Source of the DNA: Glycomyces tritici
Lineage (GTDB): Bacteria; Actinomycetota; Actinomycetes; Mycobacteriales; Micromonosporaceae
NCBI RefSeq assembly: GCF_030403505.1
Contig: NZ_JAUEMJ010000017.1
Span: forward strand, 1-60,609
Length of the DNA: 60,609 bases
Direction: 5' to 3'
Shown: in pieces, positions 1 through 8,693 of the stretch
Position numbering within the stretch: position 1 is the stretch's first letter
Layout of the letters: the number at the start of each line of letters is the position of its first letter
Position numbers and translations under genes: made by a program
The notes under the pieces: generated by a model
The model's database searches: none
Seen by the model: the letters and a program-made list of their open reading frames with translations, nothing else
Told to the model about the DNA's origin: nothing

Positions 1-813
1 GGAGCCGCCAAGCATGAGCAGATCGCGCGAATCATCAGAAACGACATCGAGGCAGGCAAGCTCCGCCATGGGCAGAAGCTGCCCTCGGACCGGGAACAGG
101 CCGAACAGTTCGGGGTCAGTTCCCCAGTCGTGGCGAAAGCGATGAGCATCCTTACCGATGAGGGCCTGGTAGCCACCAGGCCACGGGCAGGACGGATCGT
201 GAATGCACCCGAGCAGCTGGAGACACGAGAGGTCCGTACGTCCATGCCCCACCTAGTGGTAATCGGCGGCTACGCAGGGAGCGGAAAGTCCGAGCTCGGA
301 CGAACCATTTCGAGGTTGACCGGCTGGGCGATGGTCGACAAGGACACGACGACCCGTCCGGTCGTTGAGAAGGCGCTTGAGGTCATGGGGACCTCCCCCA
401 ACGACCGGGAGTCCGACATCTACCTCAACGAGGTTCGTCCTCGCGAGTACGAAGCCATGATGGCCACGATCACGGAGAACCTCAATGCAGGAGGGAACGT
501 CATCGCCACTGCGCCCTTCATCCGAGAATTGAAGGATGAAGCCTGGATTCGCAACCTGCGAGCATTGTGTACCGACACCGGGACTCGCTTGACGATCATC
601 TGGGTGCGCTGCGATGCGGAATCGATGAACACATACCTGCGGCACCGTGGTGCCGCCCGGGACAGCACCAAGCTCGGAAACTGGCAGACCTACATCGCCG
701 GAGTCGACCCGACCTTCGAGCCCTTGGCCGAACACCTCATCGTTGACAACTCCATCGGTCAGCCACCGCTTATCGAGCAAGCAAAGGCACTTGTGGCCAA
801 GATCTTGGGGTAG
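1..813 (+). CDS. GntR-type winged helix fused to P-loop kinase-like domain (5' partial)
   Basis: The reading frame is open from base 1, so the gene starts outside the window. The first ~65 visible residues are a GntR-type winged helix: an IARIIRNDIEAGKL helix, then GQKLPSDREQAEQFGVS, then a wing ending LVATRPRAGRIV. From residue ~80 a P-loop follows (VVIGGYAGSGKSELGR) and a ~170-residue domain that resembles small-molecule or zeta-type kinases, with an INxWVRCD-like strand and DNS near the end. GntR domains usually bind an effector through FCD or UTRA domains; here a nucleotide-binding domain takes that place, so DNA binding may respond to ATP or a phosphorylated ligand (inference). The gene stands alone, with a hairpin at 886-924 downstream. 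Confidence 0.75.
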   Translation, partial: GAAKHEQIARIIRNDIEAGKLRHGQKLPSDREQAEQFGVSSPVVAKAMSILTDEGLVATRPRAGRIVNAPEQLETREVRTSMPHLVVIGGYAGSGKSELGRTISRLTGWAMVDKDTTTRPVVEKALEVMGTSPNDRESDIYLNEVRPREYEAMMATITENLNAGGNVIATAPFIRELKDEAWIRNLRALCTDTGTRLTIIWVRCDAESMNTYLRHRGAARDSTKLGNWQTYIAGVDPTFEPLAEHLIVDNSIGQPPLIEQAKALVAKILG

Positions 814-885
814 TTGCGCACATGCTTGCCTCAGCAACTCAAGAGCTGAAACACGGGGGATTATCCCTCTGACCTGCGAAAACAC

Positions 886-924
886 AACCCGCTGAGAGCC
901 GCGCAGAGCCGCTTTCAGCGGGTT
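886..924 (+). terminator. hairpin after the GntR fusion gene
   Basis: A perfect 10-bp stem, AACCCGCTGA (886-895) pairing with TCAGCGGGTT (915-924), lies 73 bases after the stop codon at 813. There is no T tract, which is common for actinomycete terminators. Confidence 0.5.
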
Positions 925-977
925 CCCCTATGTGGGTATACCCCCCGATTCCCTTGGAGGACAGGGAAAGAGAGTTC

Positions 978-1020
978 AACCCCCTTCACCTTGTAGAGGT
1001 TCTACAAGATTAAGGGGGTT
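978..1020. repeat. two-tier inverted repeat
   Basis: The outer arms AACCCCCTT (978-986) and AAGGGGGTT (1012-1020) and inner arms TTGTAGA (991-997) and TCTACAA (1001-1007) are perfect. They are separated by a 4/4-base internal loop and capped by GGT. This is a long, stable structure with no gene next to it. Three GAAACTT repeats follow at 1040-1063. Its role is unknown. Confidence 0.6.
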
Positions 1021-1355
1021 GCGTTGTACGTCGAATGTTGAAACTTCTGAAACTTTGAAACTTTGGCAGGTCAGGGGGCTTGATCAAGGATTCAAAGAGT
1101 GGACCGGCGTCGGGGCGCCTGCTTGTTTCAGCTTCTCGGCACGATCGGCCCGGCCTTGGATTCATATCCACGGTGTATCCACGAGATCCGGCCATCGGCG
1201 GCGATCGGCAGCACATGACGGCACATGCGAATTCGCGGCTAGAGGAGTGTTTCACCTGCTCAACGAGCGAACGCGCCGGTCAGCAGGAGGGTACGGAAAA
1301 GGCCGGGTGCCAGCGATTGCCCACCCCTCATGGCAAACGCGGCACCCGGCCGGTG

Positions 1356-1413
1356 TGAGAACCCCCTGGAGAGGGTCTCAATGGTGCGGGAACTCGGCGC
1401 TGTCCGCCGCACC
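1356..1413. repeat. two adjacent stem-loops
   Basis: The first stem pairs TGAGA/CCC (1356-1364) with GGG/TCTCA (1373-1380) with one bulged A. The second pairs GGTGCGG (1383-1389) with CCGCACC (1407-1413). They lie about 140 bases downstream of the E2 gene on the other strand and may act as its terminator or belong to a structured RNA. Confidence 0.4.
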
Positions 1414-1551
1414 AATGGAGGAGATAAAGTTCGTGGGCCCCAGTTGATCTGAAGCGGTCGGAAGCTTCGAAGTAATGTTTCCTCGTTGTTTCCGTGCCTC
1501 AATTACAACACCGAACGCCGGGATCTGCCAACGAATCATCGGTGCCCTTGA

Positions 1552-2877
1552 TCACGTCCAGGCGAGCAGTGTTTCCCCAGGGTGCTGCAGGAACGAGCCG
1601 ACGTCGGCGAGGAACTGCGAGCCGAGTTCCCCGTCGATGAGCCGGTGGTCGAAGGACAGTCCGAGCGTGGTCACCTGGCGGACGGCGATCTCGCCCTCGT
1701 GCACCCACGGCTGCGGCCGGACGGCGCCGAACACGAGGATCGCCGACTCCCCCGGAGGGAGGATCGGGGTGCCCGTGTCGATGCCGAAGACGCCGACGTT
1801 GGTGATCGAGATGGTCCCGCCGGACATGTCGGCGGGCGAGGTCTTCCCCTCGCGGGCGGTGCGCGCCAGCGCGGTGAGGGCCTCGGCGAGTTCGACCAGG
1901 CTCAGGTCCTGGGCGGCCTTGACGTTCGGGACGACCAGGCCGCGCGGGGTGGCGGCGGCGATGCCGAGGTTGACGTCGTGCTTGACGACGATCTCCTGGG
2001 CCGCTTCGTCCCACTGGGCGTTGATCATCGGGTGGCGGCGGGCGGCCAGGAGGACCGCTTTGGCCACGAACAGCAGCGGTGTGACCTTGACGTCGGCGAA
2101 CTCCTTGCGGCCCTTGAACTCCTTGACGGTGTCCATCATGCCGGTGACGTCGCAGGTGAGGAACACCGTGGCGTGCGGCGCGGTGAACGCGGAGGCGACC
2201 ATGTTCTGCGCGGTGAGCTTGCGGACGCCCTTGATGGGGATGCGCTGGTCCTCGGCCGATGCGGTGATCTTCACCGGTGCGGCCGCGGCGGGTGCGCTGA
2301 CGGCCGCTTCGACGTCGGCTCTGGAGACCGTGCCGTTCGGCCCGGTGGGGACAAGTGAGGCGAGGTCGATGCCGAGGTCCTTGGCGAGCTTGCGCACCGG
2401 GGGCTTGGCGAGCACCGGTCCGGACGCGGCGGGGGCCGCCGGGGCGACCGGTGCCGGTGCGGGTGGCGCGACCGGGGCCGGTGCGGCCGGGGCGGGAGCC
2501 GCGGCCGACGGGGCTTCGGTCGCCTCGCCGGAGCGGCGCTTGCGTCGCTTCGAGCCGGCTTCGCGCGCGCCGTACCCCACGAGGTTCGGCGTGCGCTCGT
2601 CCTTCTTCTTCTCGGGCGGGGGCGCTACGGCGCCTTCGACCTCGAAGCTCGCGAGCGGCTTGCCGACGTCGACGGTCTCGCCCGCCGCGGCGTGGTGCTC
2701 GGCGAGCACCCCGTCGTAGGGGCTGGGCACCTCGACGAGGGCCTTGGCGGTCTCGACCTCCACGAACGGCTGGTTGAGCTTGACTTCGCCGCCGGGCTCC
2801 ACGAGCCATGCGGCGACCTCGCCCTCGGTGAGTCCCTCACCGAGGTCGGGCAGGTTGAACGTGATCCTCTGACCCAT
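1552..2877 (-). CDS. 2-oxoacid dehydrogenase E2 (dihydrolipoamide acyltransferase)
   Basis: 441 aa from the ATG at 2877. E2 transfers the acyl group from E1 to CoA and forms the core of a pyruvate or branched-chain 2-oxoacid dehydrogenase complex in the cytosol. One lipoyl domain is present (VEVETAKALVEVPSP, the K being the lipoylation site, residue ~43). An Ala/Pro-rich linker follows (~155-215), then an E3-binding domain (VRKLAKDLGIDLASLVPTG), then the catalytic domain ending in SFDHRLIDGELG, with the DHRxxDG signature. It is the third gene of the operon and starts 10 bases after the E1beta stop. Substrate cannot be read from E2 alone. Confidence 0.93.
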   Translation of the reverse strand: MGQRITFNLPDLGEGLTEGEVAAWLVEPGGEVKLNQPFVEVETAKALVEVPSPYDGVLAEHHAAAGETVDVGKPLASFEVEGAVAPPPEKKKDERTPNLVGYGAREAGSKRRKRRSGEATEAPSAAAPAPAAPAPVAPPAPAPVAPAAPAASGPVLAKPPVRKLAKDLGIDLASLVPTGPNGTVSRADVEAAVSAPAAAAPVKITASAEDQRIPIKGVRKLTAQNMVASAFTAPHATVFLTCDVTGMMDTVKEFKGRKEFADVKVTPLLFVAKAVLLAARRHPMINAQWDEAAQEIVVKHDVNLGIAAATPRGLVVPNVKAAQDLSLVELAEALTALARTAREGKTSPADMSGGTISITNVGVFGIDTGTPILPPGESAILVFGAVRPQPWVHEGEIAVRQVTTLGLSFDHRLIDGELGSQFLADVGSFLQHPGETLLAWT

Positions 2878-2887
2878 GTCCCGCTCC

Positions 2888-3862
2888 TCAGTACTCGAGG
2901 GACCGGTCGACTGCGTCGAGCACCCGGTCCAGGTTCGGAAGGTAGTCGTCTTCGAGGCGGCTCGCCGGATAAGGGACGTCATAGCCGGTCACCCGCAGGA
3001 CGGGGGACTCCAGGGAGTAGAAGCACTCCTCGGATACTCGGGCGGCGACCTCGGCGCCGAGGCCGATGTTGCCAGGGGCCTCGTGGACGACGACGGCGCG
3101 GCCGGTCTTGCGGACCGATGCGAACAGCGGCTCCCAGTCGATCGGGGAGAGCGAGCGCAGGTCGATGACCTCGAGGTCCAGGCCCTCTTCGGCCGCCGCG
3201 GCGGCGGCGTTCGCGGCCACGTCCACGGTGGGGCCGTAGGCGATCAGGGTCGCGGTGCGGCCTTCGCGGAGGGTGCGGGCGCGGTAGAGCCCCAGTTCGG
3301 AGTGCTCGGTGTCGACCTCGCCCTTGGCCTGGTAGCGGCGCTTGGGTTCGAAGAAGATCACCGGGTCGTCGCCGGCGGCGGCCTGCTGGATCATCCAGTA
3401 GGCGTCGTTCGGGTTCGCGCAGGTGACGACCTTGAGGCCGGCGGTGTGCGCGAAGTAGGCCTCGGGGGACTCCGAGTGGTGCTCGATCGCGCCGATGCCG
3501 CCGCCGTAGGGGATGCGCACGACCACGGGCAGGCGCACGCGCCCGCCGGAGCGGTTCGGGATCTTGGCGAGCTGGGAGACGAGCTGGTCGAACGCGGGGT
3601 AGACGAAGCCGTCGAACTGGATCTCGCAGATCGGCCGGTAGCCGCGCATCGCGAGGCCGATCGCGGTGCCGATGATGCCGGACTCCGCGAGCGGGGTGTC
3701 GATGATGCGTTCGGAGCCGAAGTCCTTCTGCAGGCCGTCGGTGACGCGGAAGACGCCGCCGAGGCGGCCCACGTCCTCGCCCATGACGAGCGACTTCGGC
3801 TGGACTTCGAGCACGCGGCGCAGGCCCTCGTTGAGCGCCTTCACCATGGTCATGGTCGTCAT
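2888..3862 (-). CDS. 2-oxoacid dehydrogenase E1 component, beta subunit
   Basis: 324 aa from the ATG at 3862, giving MTTMTMVKALNEG, a typical E1beta start. With E1alpha it forms the TPP-dependent decarboxylase that passes the acyl group to the lipoyl arm of E2. Family signatures are GEDVGRLGGVFRVTDGL near residue 27, DTPLAESGIIGTAIGLAMRG near 55, and HHSESPEAYFAHTAGLKV near 130. The start overlaps the E1alpha stop by four bases (ATGA), so the subunits are translationally coupled. Length is normal for the family (~325). Confidence 0.93.
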   Translation of the reverse strand: MTTMTMVKALNEGLRRVLEVQPKSLVMGEDVGRLGGVFRVTDGLQKDFGSERIIDTPLAESGIIGTAIGLAMRGYRPICEIQFDGFVYPAFDQLVSQLAKIPNRSGGRVRLPVVVRIPYGGGIGAIEHHSESPEAYFAHTAGLKVVTCANPNDAYWMIQQAAAGDDPVIFFEPKRRYQAKGEVDTEHSELGLYRARTLREGRTATLIAYGPTVDVAANAAAAAAEEGLDLEVIDLRSLSPIDWEPLFASVRKTGRAVVVHEAPGNIGLGAEVAARVSEECFYSLESPVLRVTGYDVPYPASRLEDDYLPNLDRVLDAVDRSLEY

Positions 3863-5022
3863 CGGACCTCGCTCCCCTCGGTGGCGTCGTCGAGGGAGGC
3901 CTGGAACTCGAGGGCCTCCGCGCGCTGGGCCGCGATCTCCGGCGGCGTCTCGGCGTACACGTTGTCGAACATCTCGGCGATCTCCGGGTCGGTCAGCGCC
4001 ATCACGCGGGCGCGCAGCTCGCGGACGAGCTCGCCCGCCTCGGTGTCGATGGAGGCGAAGTAGGCCTCGTCGGCCAGGCCCTCGGCGTCCAGCCACTTGC
4101 GGTAGCGGACGATCGGGTCCTTCGCGCGCCAGAAGTCCAGCTCGGCCGCGTCGCGGTAGCGCGTGGCGTCGTCGGACGTGGTGTGGGGCTGCATCCGGTA
4201 GGTGTAGGCCTCCACGAGGCTCGGGCCCTCGCCGCGGCGGGCGCGGTCGACCGCGGCCTTCGTGACCGCGTAGGTCGCGAGGACGTCGTTGCCGTCCACG
4301 AGGACCCCGGGGACGCCGAAGCCCTCGGCGCGGCGGTAGGGCGGGAGCCGGAACTGGCGGGCGTTCGTCTCCGAGATCGCGTACTGGTTGTTCTGGCAGA
4401 ACAGCACGAGCGGGGAGTTGAACACCCCGGCCCAGATGAGCGCCTCGTTGAAGTCGCCTTCACTGGTGGCGCCGTCGCCGTGGTAGACCACGACGGCCTC
4501 GCCGTCCTCGTTGCCGACCGCGCCGTCCATGGCCACGCCCATGGCATAGCCGGCGGCGTGGAGGGTCTGGGAGGCGATCACGATCGCGTACATGTTGAAG
4601 CGGTCGGCGGCGACGTCGCGCCCGCCGAGGTCGGTCCCGCGGAAGAGCGCGAACGACGAGATGAGGTCGACGCCGCGCGCCCATTGGACGCCGAGCTCCC
4701 GGTAGGCCGGGAAGACCGTGTCCTGGGGGGCGAGGGCCCGGCCGGAGCCGACCTGGGCGGCCTCCTGGCCGAGGAGGCTCGGCCAGAGGCCGAGCTGTCC
4801 CTGGCGCTGCAGGGCGGTGCCCTGGGCGTCGAGTTCGCGGGTGATGACGAGGTCGCGGTAGAGGCCGCGGTACTCGTCGTCGGTGAGGGAGAGGTCGTAG
4901 TCGGGATGCTTGACGCGCTGACCCTCCGGAGTCAGCAGTTGCACGAACGCTGGTTCGTTCGTTGAGGCGGGTTTCGGACGGCTCTTGGCCGTCTTCTTGG
5001 CAGGACGCTGTGTGTCGCCCAT
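3859..5022 (-). CDS. pdhA: 2-oxoacid dehydrogenase E1 component, alpha subunit
   Basis: 387 aa. The ATG at 5022 is chosen because GAGGAGG lies eight bases upstream; residues encoded before it are not family-like. It is the TPP-binding half of E1. The TPP motif GDGATSEGD ends about 25 residues later in CQNNQYAIS. The N-terminus carries a Lys/Pro-rich tail and the QLLTPEGQRVKHPDYDLSLTDDEY segment common to actinobacterial alpha subunits named PdhA. Many actinobacteria use a homodimeric AceE for pyruvate and this alpha2beta2 type for branched-chain 2-oxoacids, so a BkdA role is an equal possibility. First gene of the operon. Confidence 0.9.
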   Translation of the reverse strand: MGDTQRPAKKTAKSRPKPASTNEPAFVQLLTPEGQRVKHPDYDLSLTDDEYRGLYRDLVITRELDAQGTALQRQGQLGLWPSLLGQEAAQVGSGRALAPQDTVFPAYRELGVQWARGVDLISSFALFRGTDLGGRDVAADRFNMYAIVIASQTLHAAGYAMGVAMDGAVGNEDGEAVVVYHGDGATSEGDFNEALIWAGVFNSPLVLFCQNNQYAISETNARQFRLPPYRRAEGFGVPGVLVDGNDVLATYAVTKAAVDRARRGEGPSLVEAYTYRMQPHTTSDDATRYRDAAELDFWRAKDPIVRYRKWLDAEGLADEAYFASIDTEAGELVRELRARVMALTDPEIAEMFDNVYAETPPEIAAQRAEALEFQASLDDATEGSEVR

Positions 5023-5212
5023 GTATGCCTCCTCATATTCGTATTCCGGTGTATCCAAGCATCCCAAAGTCTTGGGTGGTGCGCGCCATAGCCGCCGCCC
5101 CATTACTATTCGAGGCGGAGGACTGACGCAGAGTAGTGATCGGTCGAGCCATCGACATCATCGGTCCTGAACGGCCGTTTCGTCGCACGGGGGTGGCGGG
5201 AAGGAGCGCGCG

Positions 5213-6016
5213 GTGCGCGGCAGCAGCAGCGACCAGGGGGGACGCTGGCCGGTGGGCATCTGGTTCGCCATGGTCGGCGTGAGCGCCGGGACCGTGGCGT
5301 CCTTCTCCCTCATCGGCTGGACCTTCGCGAGGGACCTCTACGGCGGCGGCGAAGGCACCGTCCCGCTCGACTACGAACCGCAGACCGTGGTCATCGAGGC
5401 CGACGCGACCCCCGACCCCGCAGGCGTCGCAGGCGGCGACGGGCCGGCCGGCCCCGCCGCCGACCCGGGCGGCCCCGGGTCCGCACCGCAGATCGGCGTC
5501 AGCGCGGCCGAGCCCCGGGCCGAACGCCTTGAGGACGCCGAAATCGGCGCGGCCCAACCCCCTGAGGAGCCCAGCGACGAGCACGCGCTCGAGGAGAGCA
5601 CGCCGCCGCAGCTCGTCCCGATCGGCGAGGACGACGGCGACTGCGGCCCCGAGGAGGCCGCCGACGAGCCCGGTTGGGACCCGCACTGGGGCGGCGGCTG
5701 GGAGGAAGGCTGGCACAGCGACCAGGGCGACGCCGGGGAGAGCGGCCAGGACCAGGACGGCCACCACCGTGAAGGCGACTGGGTCGACTACGAGCTGCCC
5801 GAACTCGAGCTGGACCTCGAGTTCGACGCGTCCTCCATCGACCTGGAGCTCGAATCCGCCTCGCAGCCCGCCGCCGAGGATTCGGAACCCGAGTCCGAAG
5901 ACCCCGAACCGGCCTCTGAGCTCGTGCCGGACCACGAATCCGGGCTCGCGTCCGACCTTGACTCCGAACCCGCATCCGGCCCTGCTGCCGACCCTTCGCC
6001 CGGCAGCGACGGCTGA
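5213..6016 (+). CDS. unrecognised single-pass membrane protein with long acidic tail
   Basis: 267 aa from a GTG with AAGGAG eight bases upstream. A membrane segment spans residues ~13-35 (IWFAMVGVSAGTVASFSLIGW). The remaining ~210 residues are very rich in Glu, Asp, Pro and Ser (for example ELPELELDLEFDASSIDLELE) and look disordered. No enzyme motif is visible. It is divergent from the dehydrogenase operon across a 190-bp shared upstream region and is followed by another unrecognised gene. Topology suggests a small N-terminal tail and a large acidic outer domain. Strongly biased composition makes homology calls unsafe. Confidence 0.65.
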   Translation: MRGSSSDQGGRWPVGIWFAMVGVSAGTVASFSLIGWTFARDLYGGGEGTVPLDYEPQTVVIEADATPDPAGVAGGDGPAGPAADPGGPGSAPQIGVSAAEPRAERLEDAEIGAAQPPEEPSDEHALEESTPPQLVPIGEDDGDCGPEEAADEPGWDPHWGGGWEEGWHSDQGDAGESGQDQDGHHREGDWVDYELPELELDLEFDASSIDLELESASQPAAEDSEPESEDPEPASELVPDHESGLASDLDSEPASGPAADPSPGSDG

Positions 6017-6164
6017 GGCCCCCGCACCGCGCCCACTCCCCGAAGGAGTGAGTTGTGGGGAAGGCCACCCCGTAGCCGTAACTTGCATATGCGGATTGCC
6101 GTTACTCCTTCCGAGAGCGCGTCGCAGTGACGAACGCACACGGATTTCTGTGGGGTACAAGCAG

Positions 6165-7013
6165 ATGGACCTTTTCTCCCGCACGATGCTCGCCTGTTCG
6201 GCCGAGGCGGGCCTGACCTCGACGGCCTTGACCCGGCACGTCCCCCTCCTGCGCCGCAACATCGGCTCCGGGGACCAGGTGTCCCTCCTCAGCCGCTGCG
6301 TCGGCTCCGACGGGCTCGGCAGCGGCGACCACGTCCTCATGCTCACCGGCGAGCGCATGGTCGTCACCCGCCAGTCGCGGCTCCTCGGCCGCGTCCGCCT
6401 CTGCCTCGACGCACCCGTCGCCGCCATCGAGAACCTCCGCTGGTCGGCCGACCCGGCCGGACCCGGCGTCGAACTCAACTTCACCGTCCTCGAAGGACCG
6501 GGCGCCACCGAGCCGCGCCGCTGGCACTTCTGGCTGCCCGCGACCCACGCCAAGCGCGTCTGGCGCATCGACGCGCTCCTCGCCCGCGCGTTCCGCCGCC
6601 CCAAGGCCGACTCCCGGCCCGCGGCCGACCGCCTCGCCAACTCCTCGGTCTTCGCCGACCTCGACCTCATCGACGACACGGCCGCGCCGGACCGCACCGA
6701 AGACACCGTCTCGCTCGTGAGGACGGCCCTGGCGCGGACCGCCCTGGCCGAGGTGATGCCGGTCGGCGCCGTCCACCCCACGAGCCCCTTTCCCGCCCCC
6801 CACCCCCGCCTCACGTCCGCCGAGCCCGAGCACCTCCACAGGCCGCAGCCGCACCCGTTCCTGCCGCCCGTCGTCGCAGCCGATGAACTTCCCGCGATCC
6901 CCGCACTTCCCGTGCGCGACAACGCGATCAACACGAACCGGCCGCGCCCCGCACCGACCCGGCCGGCCGGCTTCCAGCCCACGGGCCTCGAGACCACCAT
7001 GGCCGCCGCGTGA
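6165..7013 (+). CDS. hypothetical protein with a PH-like N-terminal half
   Basis: 282 aa from the ATG at 6165; a GTG five codons upstream (6150) is a possible start. The first ~150 residues look like a compact beta-rich domain (LMLTGERMVVTRQSRLLGRVRLCLDAPVAAI, then a WHFWLPATHAKRVWRIDALL helix), reminiscent of bacterial PH-like domains that read 'tell me when it is on' style beta strands plus one helix; this is inference from pattern only. The C-terminal ~110 residues are Pro/Ala-rich and probably unstructured. No signal peptide or catalytic motif is seen. A strong terminator (7105-7150) follows. Confidence 0.65.
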   Translation: MDLFSRTMLACSAEAGLTSTALTRHVPLLRRNIGSGDQVSLLSRCVGSDGLGSGDHVLMLTGERMVVTRQSRLLGRVRLCLDAPVAAIENLRWSADPAGPGVELNFTVLEGPGATEPRRWHFWLPATHAKRVWRIDALLARAFRRPKADSRPAADRLANSSVFADLDLIDDTAAPDRTEDTVSLVRTALARTALAEVMPVGAVHPTSPFPAPHPRLTSAEPEHLHRPQPHPFLPPVVAADELPAIPALPVRDNAINTNRPRPAPTRPAGFQPTGLETTMAAA

Positions 7014-7104
7014 ACCCCCGCTGAGACCCGGATGCGGGCAGTGCGGGCGGCTCGCACGCCCCGGCAGGACACGGCTCGCATCCTCGACCTGATCCCCCCG
7101 AAGT

Positions 7105-7150
7105 CCGAGGGGCCGGTGAACCAGCGCTTGCTGGCTCACCGGCCCCTCGG
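7105..7150. terminator. bidirectional terminator
   Basis: A perfect 15-bp stem (arms 7105-7119 and 7136-7150, beginning CCGAGGGGCCGG) carries an inner CCAGC/GCTGG stem. It sits between the convergent genes ending at 7013 and 7178 and can serve both. Confidence 0.85.
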
Positions 7151-7177
7151 TCGGTTCTCGGCGTTACGGCCTGGTCG

Positions 7178-8026
7178 TCACCGGCGCAGTTCGGCAGTGC
7201 AGCACTTGACCGAACCGCCGCCCTTCTTCAGCTCGGAGAGGTCGACCGGTACGGTCTCGTACCCGGCGTCGCGCAGCTTCTCGGCGAAACCGGTGGCCTC
7301 GGCGTTCAGCACGACGTTGCGGCCGTCCGAGACGAAGTTCAGGCCGAACCCGGCGGCGTCCTCGGCGTCGGCGATCACCGCGTCGGGGAAGAGCCGCTCG
7401 AGCAGCAGGCGGCTGCCCGGGGCGAAGGCCTCGGGGTAGTAGGCGATGCGCTCGTCGTCGAGGGGCGCGAGCGCGGTGTCGAGGTGGTAGTAGCGCGGGT
7501 CGATCAGCCGCAGCGAGACGACGGGGCGACCGAACACGTCAGCGGCCTCGGCGTGGGCGCGTGCGTCGGTGCGGAAGCCCCAGCCGGCGAGGATGAGCTC
7601 GCGGCCGGGCAGGTAGGTGAAGTCGCCTTCGCCTTCATTGATGAACTCGGGCTCGGCGAAGGTCCAACCGGAGGTGCGGTACCACTTCTCGTGGGCGTCG
7701 GCCTCAGGGCGGCGTTCGGGGTAGCGGAAGCTCGCGCCGTAGGCGATCCCGTCGACGACGAAGGCGCCGTTGGCGGAGTAGACCATGTCGGGGAGGCCCG
7801 GCTCGGGCTCGATGGTGATGACCTCGTGGCCGAGGGCGGTGTAGGCGTCGGCCAGGGCTTCCCACTGGGCGCAGGCGAGCGTGGCGTCGACGGGGGCGGT
7901 CGTGTCCATCCAAGGGTTGATGGCGTACTCGACTGCGTAGTAGGCGGGGCGGCACATGAGGTACGTGCGGCGGCCGGGCGACCGGGTCGCGGGCGCCGCG
8001 GCAGGTGAAGAACGGTGTTTCTCCAT
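7178..8026 (-). CDS. ddaH: dimethylargininase / amidinotransferase-family hydrolase
   Basis: 282 aa. Members of this pentein-fold family hydrolyse N-omega-methylated arginine to citrulline and methylamine, or act on arginine or agmatine relatives. Visible landmarks are MCRPAYYAVEYAINPWM at the start of the fold, PDMVYSANGAFVVDG, NEGEGDFTYLPG, the catalytic-His region YYHLDTALAPLDD, and the C-terminal nucleophile GGGSVKCCTAEL. The first ~20 residues are a low-complexity extension; an internal start is possible. In actinobacteria this enzyme often sits beside ornithine aminotransferase, which is not present here. Confidence 0.85.
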   Translation of the reverse strand: MEKHRSSPAAAPATRSPGRRTYLMCRPAYYAVEYAINPWMDTTAPVDATLACAQWEALADAYTALGHEVITIEPEPGLPDMVYSANGAFVVDGIAYGASFRYPERRPEADAHEKWYRTSGWTFAEPEFINEGEGDFTYLPGRELILAGWGFRTDARAHAEAADVFGRPVVSLRLIDPRYYHLDTALAPLDDERIAYYPEAFAPGSRLLLERLFPDAVIADAEDAAGFGLNFVSDGRNVVLNAEATGFAEKLRDAGYETVPVDLSELKKGGGSVKCCTAELRR

Positions 8027-8115
8027 GGCGCGAGTTTAGACAGCCCGAAGCCCCTACGCACCACCCGCGGGCCCAGGACACACCGGAGTGTGACCAACAC
8101 GCCTCACCAGGCACG

Positions 8116-8172
8116 CCGCAATCGGTGCAGCGGCGGCCGGAGCACCCGCGATGCGGGTGCCCCGGATTGCGG
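8116..8172 (-). terminator. terminator of the pilus operon
   Basis: Nested stems CCGCAATC/GATTGCGG (8116-8123, 8165-8172) and GCACCCGC/GCGGGTGC (8142-8149, 8153-8160) lie nine bases beyond the end of the last Tad-locus gene. Confidence 0.75.
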
Positions 8173-8180
8173 CGGTGCTG

Positions 8181-8693
8181 CTATTCGACGGCGACCGGAC
8201 CTGCCCGGGACACCGCTCGGGCCGGGCCGAAGGCCGCCGTAAGGCCCTTCGGGCTCTCGTTCACATGGACCGTCACCTCCAGTCCGCTCACCTCGCATCC
8301 TTGGAACTCCACCCCGGAGCGCTCGACCATCGCCTCCGCCGCCGCGCACGCCTCTCCTTCACCGAAGAGGACCCTCGCGGCGCCGGCCAGCGCCGCGGCG
8401 TCCGCCGCGCCTTGGGCCCTATGACGCGCGGCGCCGGCCTGGCCGAGGCCGGTGAATGCCACCGCCGCAACCAAGATCGCCGCTGTCACACCGGCCGCCA
8501 GGACCGTCGCCGATCCCCGTTCCTTCCCGGCTGGGGTGCTCGATCCTCCGCCCGCTTCTCCGGTCGCTGGGGTGGCCGCCGACTTCAGCGCTTCGGCGGT
8601 TCCCGGCACGTGTGTCGATGCCGGGTCTTGGTCACCTCCCTCTCGCGTGGCGGTTTGGGCGACGGGGGCCTGCTTGCTTTTGTCCTTTCTCAT
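8181..8693 (-). CDS. TadE-like secreted protein (Rv3654c-like)
   Basis: 170 aa. Residues ~58-85 (GSATVLAAGVTAAILVAAVAFTGLGQAGAARHRAQGAADAAALAGA) form the GS(A/S)TV N-terminal helix and RxxAQxAADxAALAGA motif of the TadE-like proteins found in actinobacterial helicase/secretion loci. The preceding ~55 residues are polar and low-complexity. It is the last gene of the Tad locus, and its ATG overlaps the TadE stop (ATGA). The role is probably that of a pseudopilin-like component of a Flp/Tad surface structure. Confidence 0.75.
   Translation of the reverse strand: MRKDKSKQAPVAQTATREGGDQDPASTHVPGTAEALKSAATPATGEAGGGSSTPAGKERGSATVLAAGVTAAILVAAVAFTGLGQAGAARHRAQGAADAAALAGAARVLFGEGEACAAAEAMVERSGVEFQGCEVSGLEVTVHVNESPKGLTAAFGPARAVSRAGPVAVE

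Larger units (their letters stand above)
814..1551. other. non-coding stretch with several hairpins
   Basis: No convincing gene lies in these ~740 bases; the open frames present lack family-like sequence and ribosome binding sites. The stretch is less GC-biased than its neighbours. It holds a set of perfect inverted repeats (886-924, 978-1020, 1356-1413) and three GAAACTT direct repeats at 1040, 1049 and 1057. It could hold an RNA gene or the remnant of a mobile element; neither can be decided from sequence. Confidence 0.5.

Noticed and set aside
932..1447. 171-codon plus-strand frame after the GntR fusion
   Set aside because: No ribosome binding site, no protein-like pattern, and it runs through three hairpins.
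1475..2809. Long open frames on both strands across the E2 gene
   Set aside because: They are Arg/Pro/Gly-rich translations of a GC-biased gene in wrong frames; only the 441-aa E2 frame carries domain motifs.
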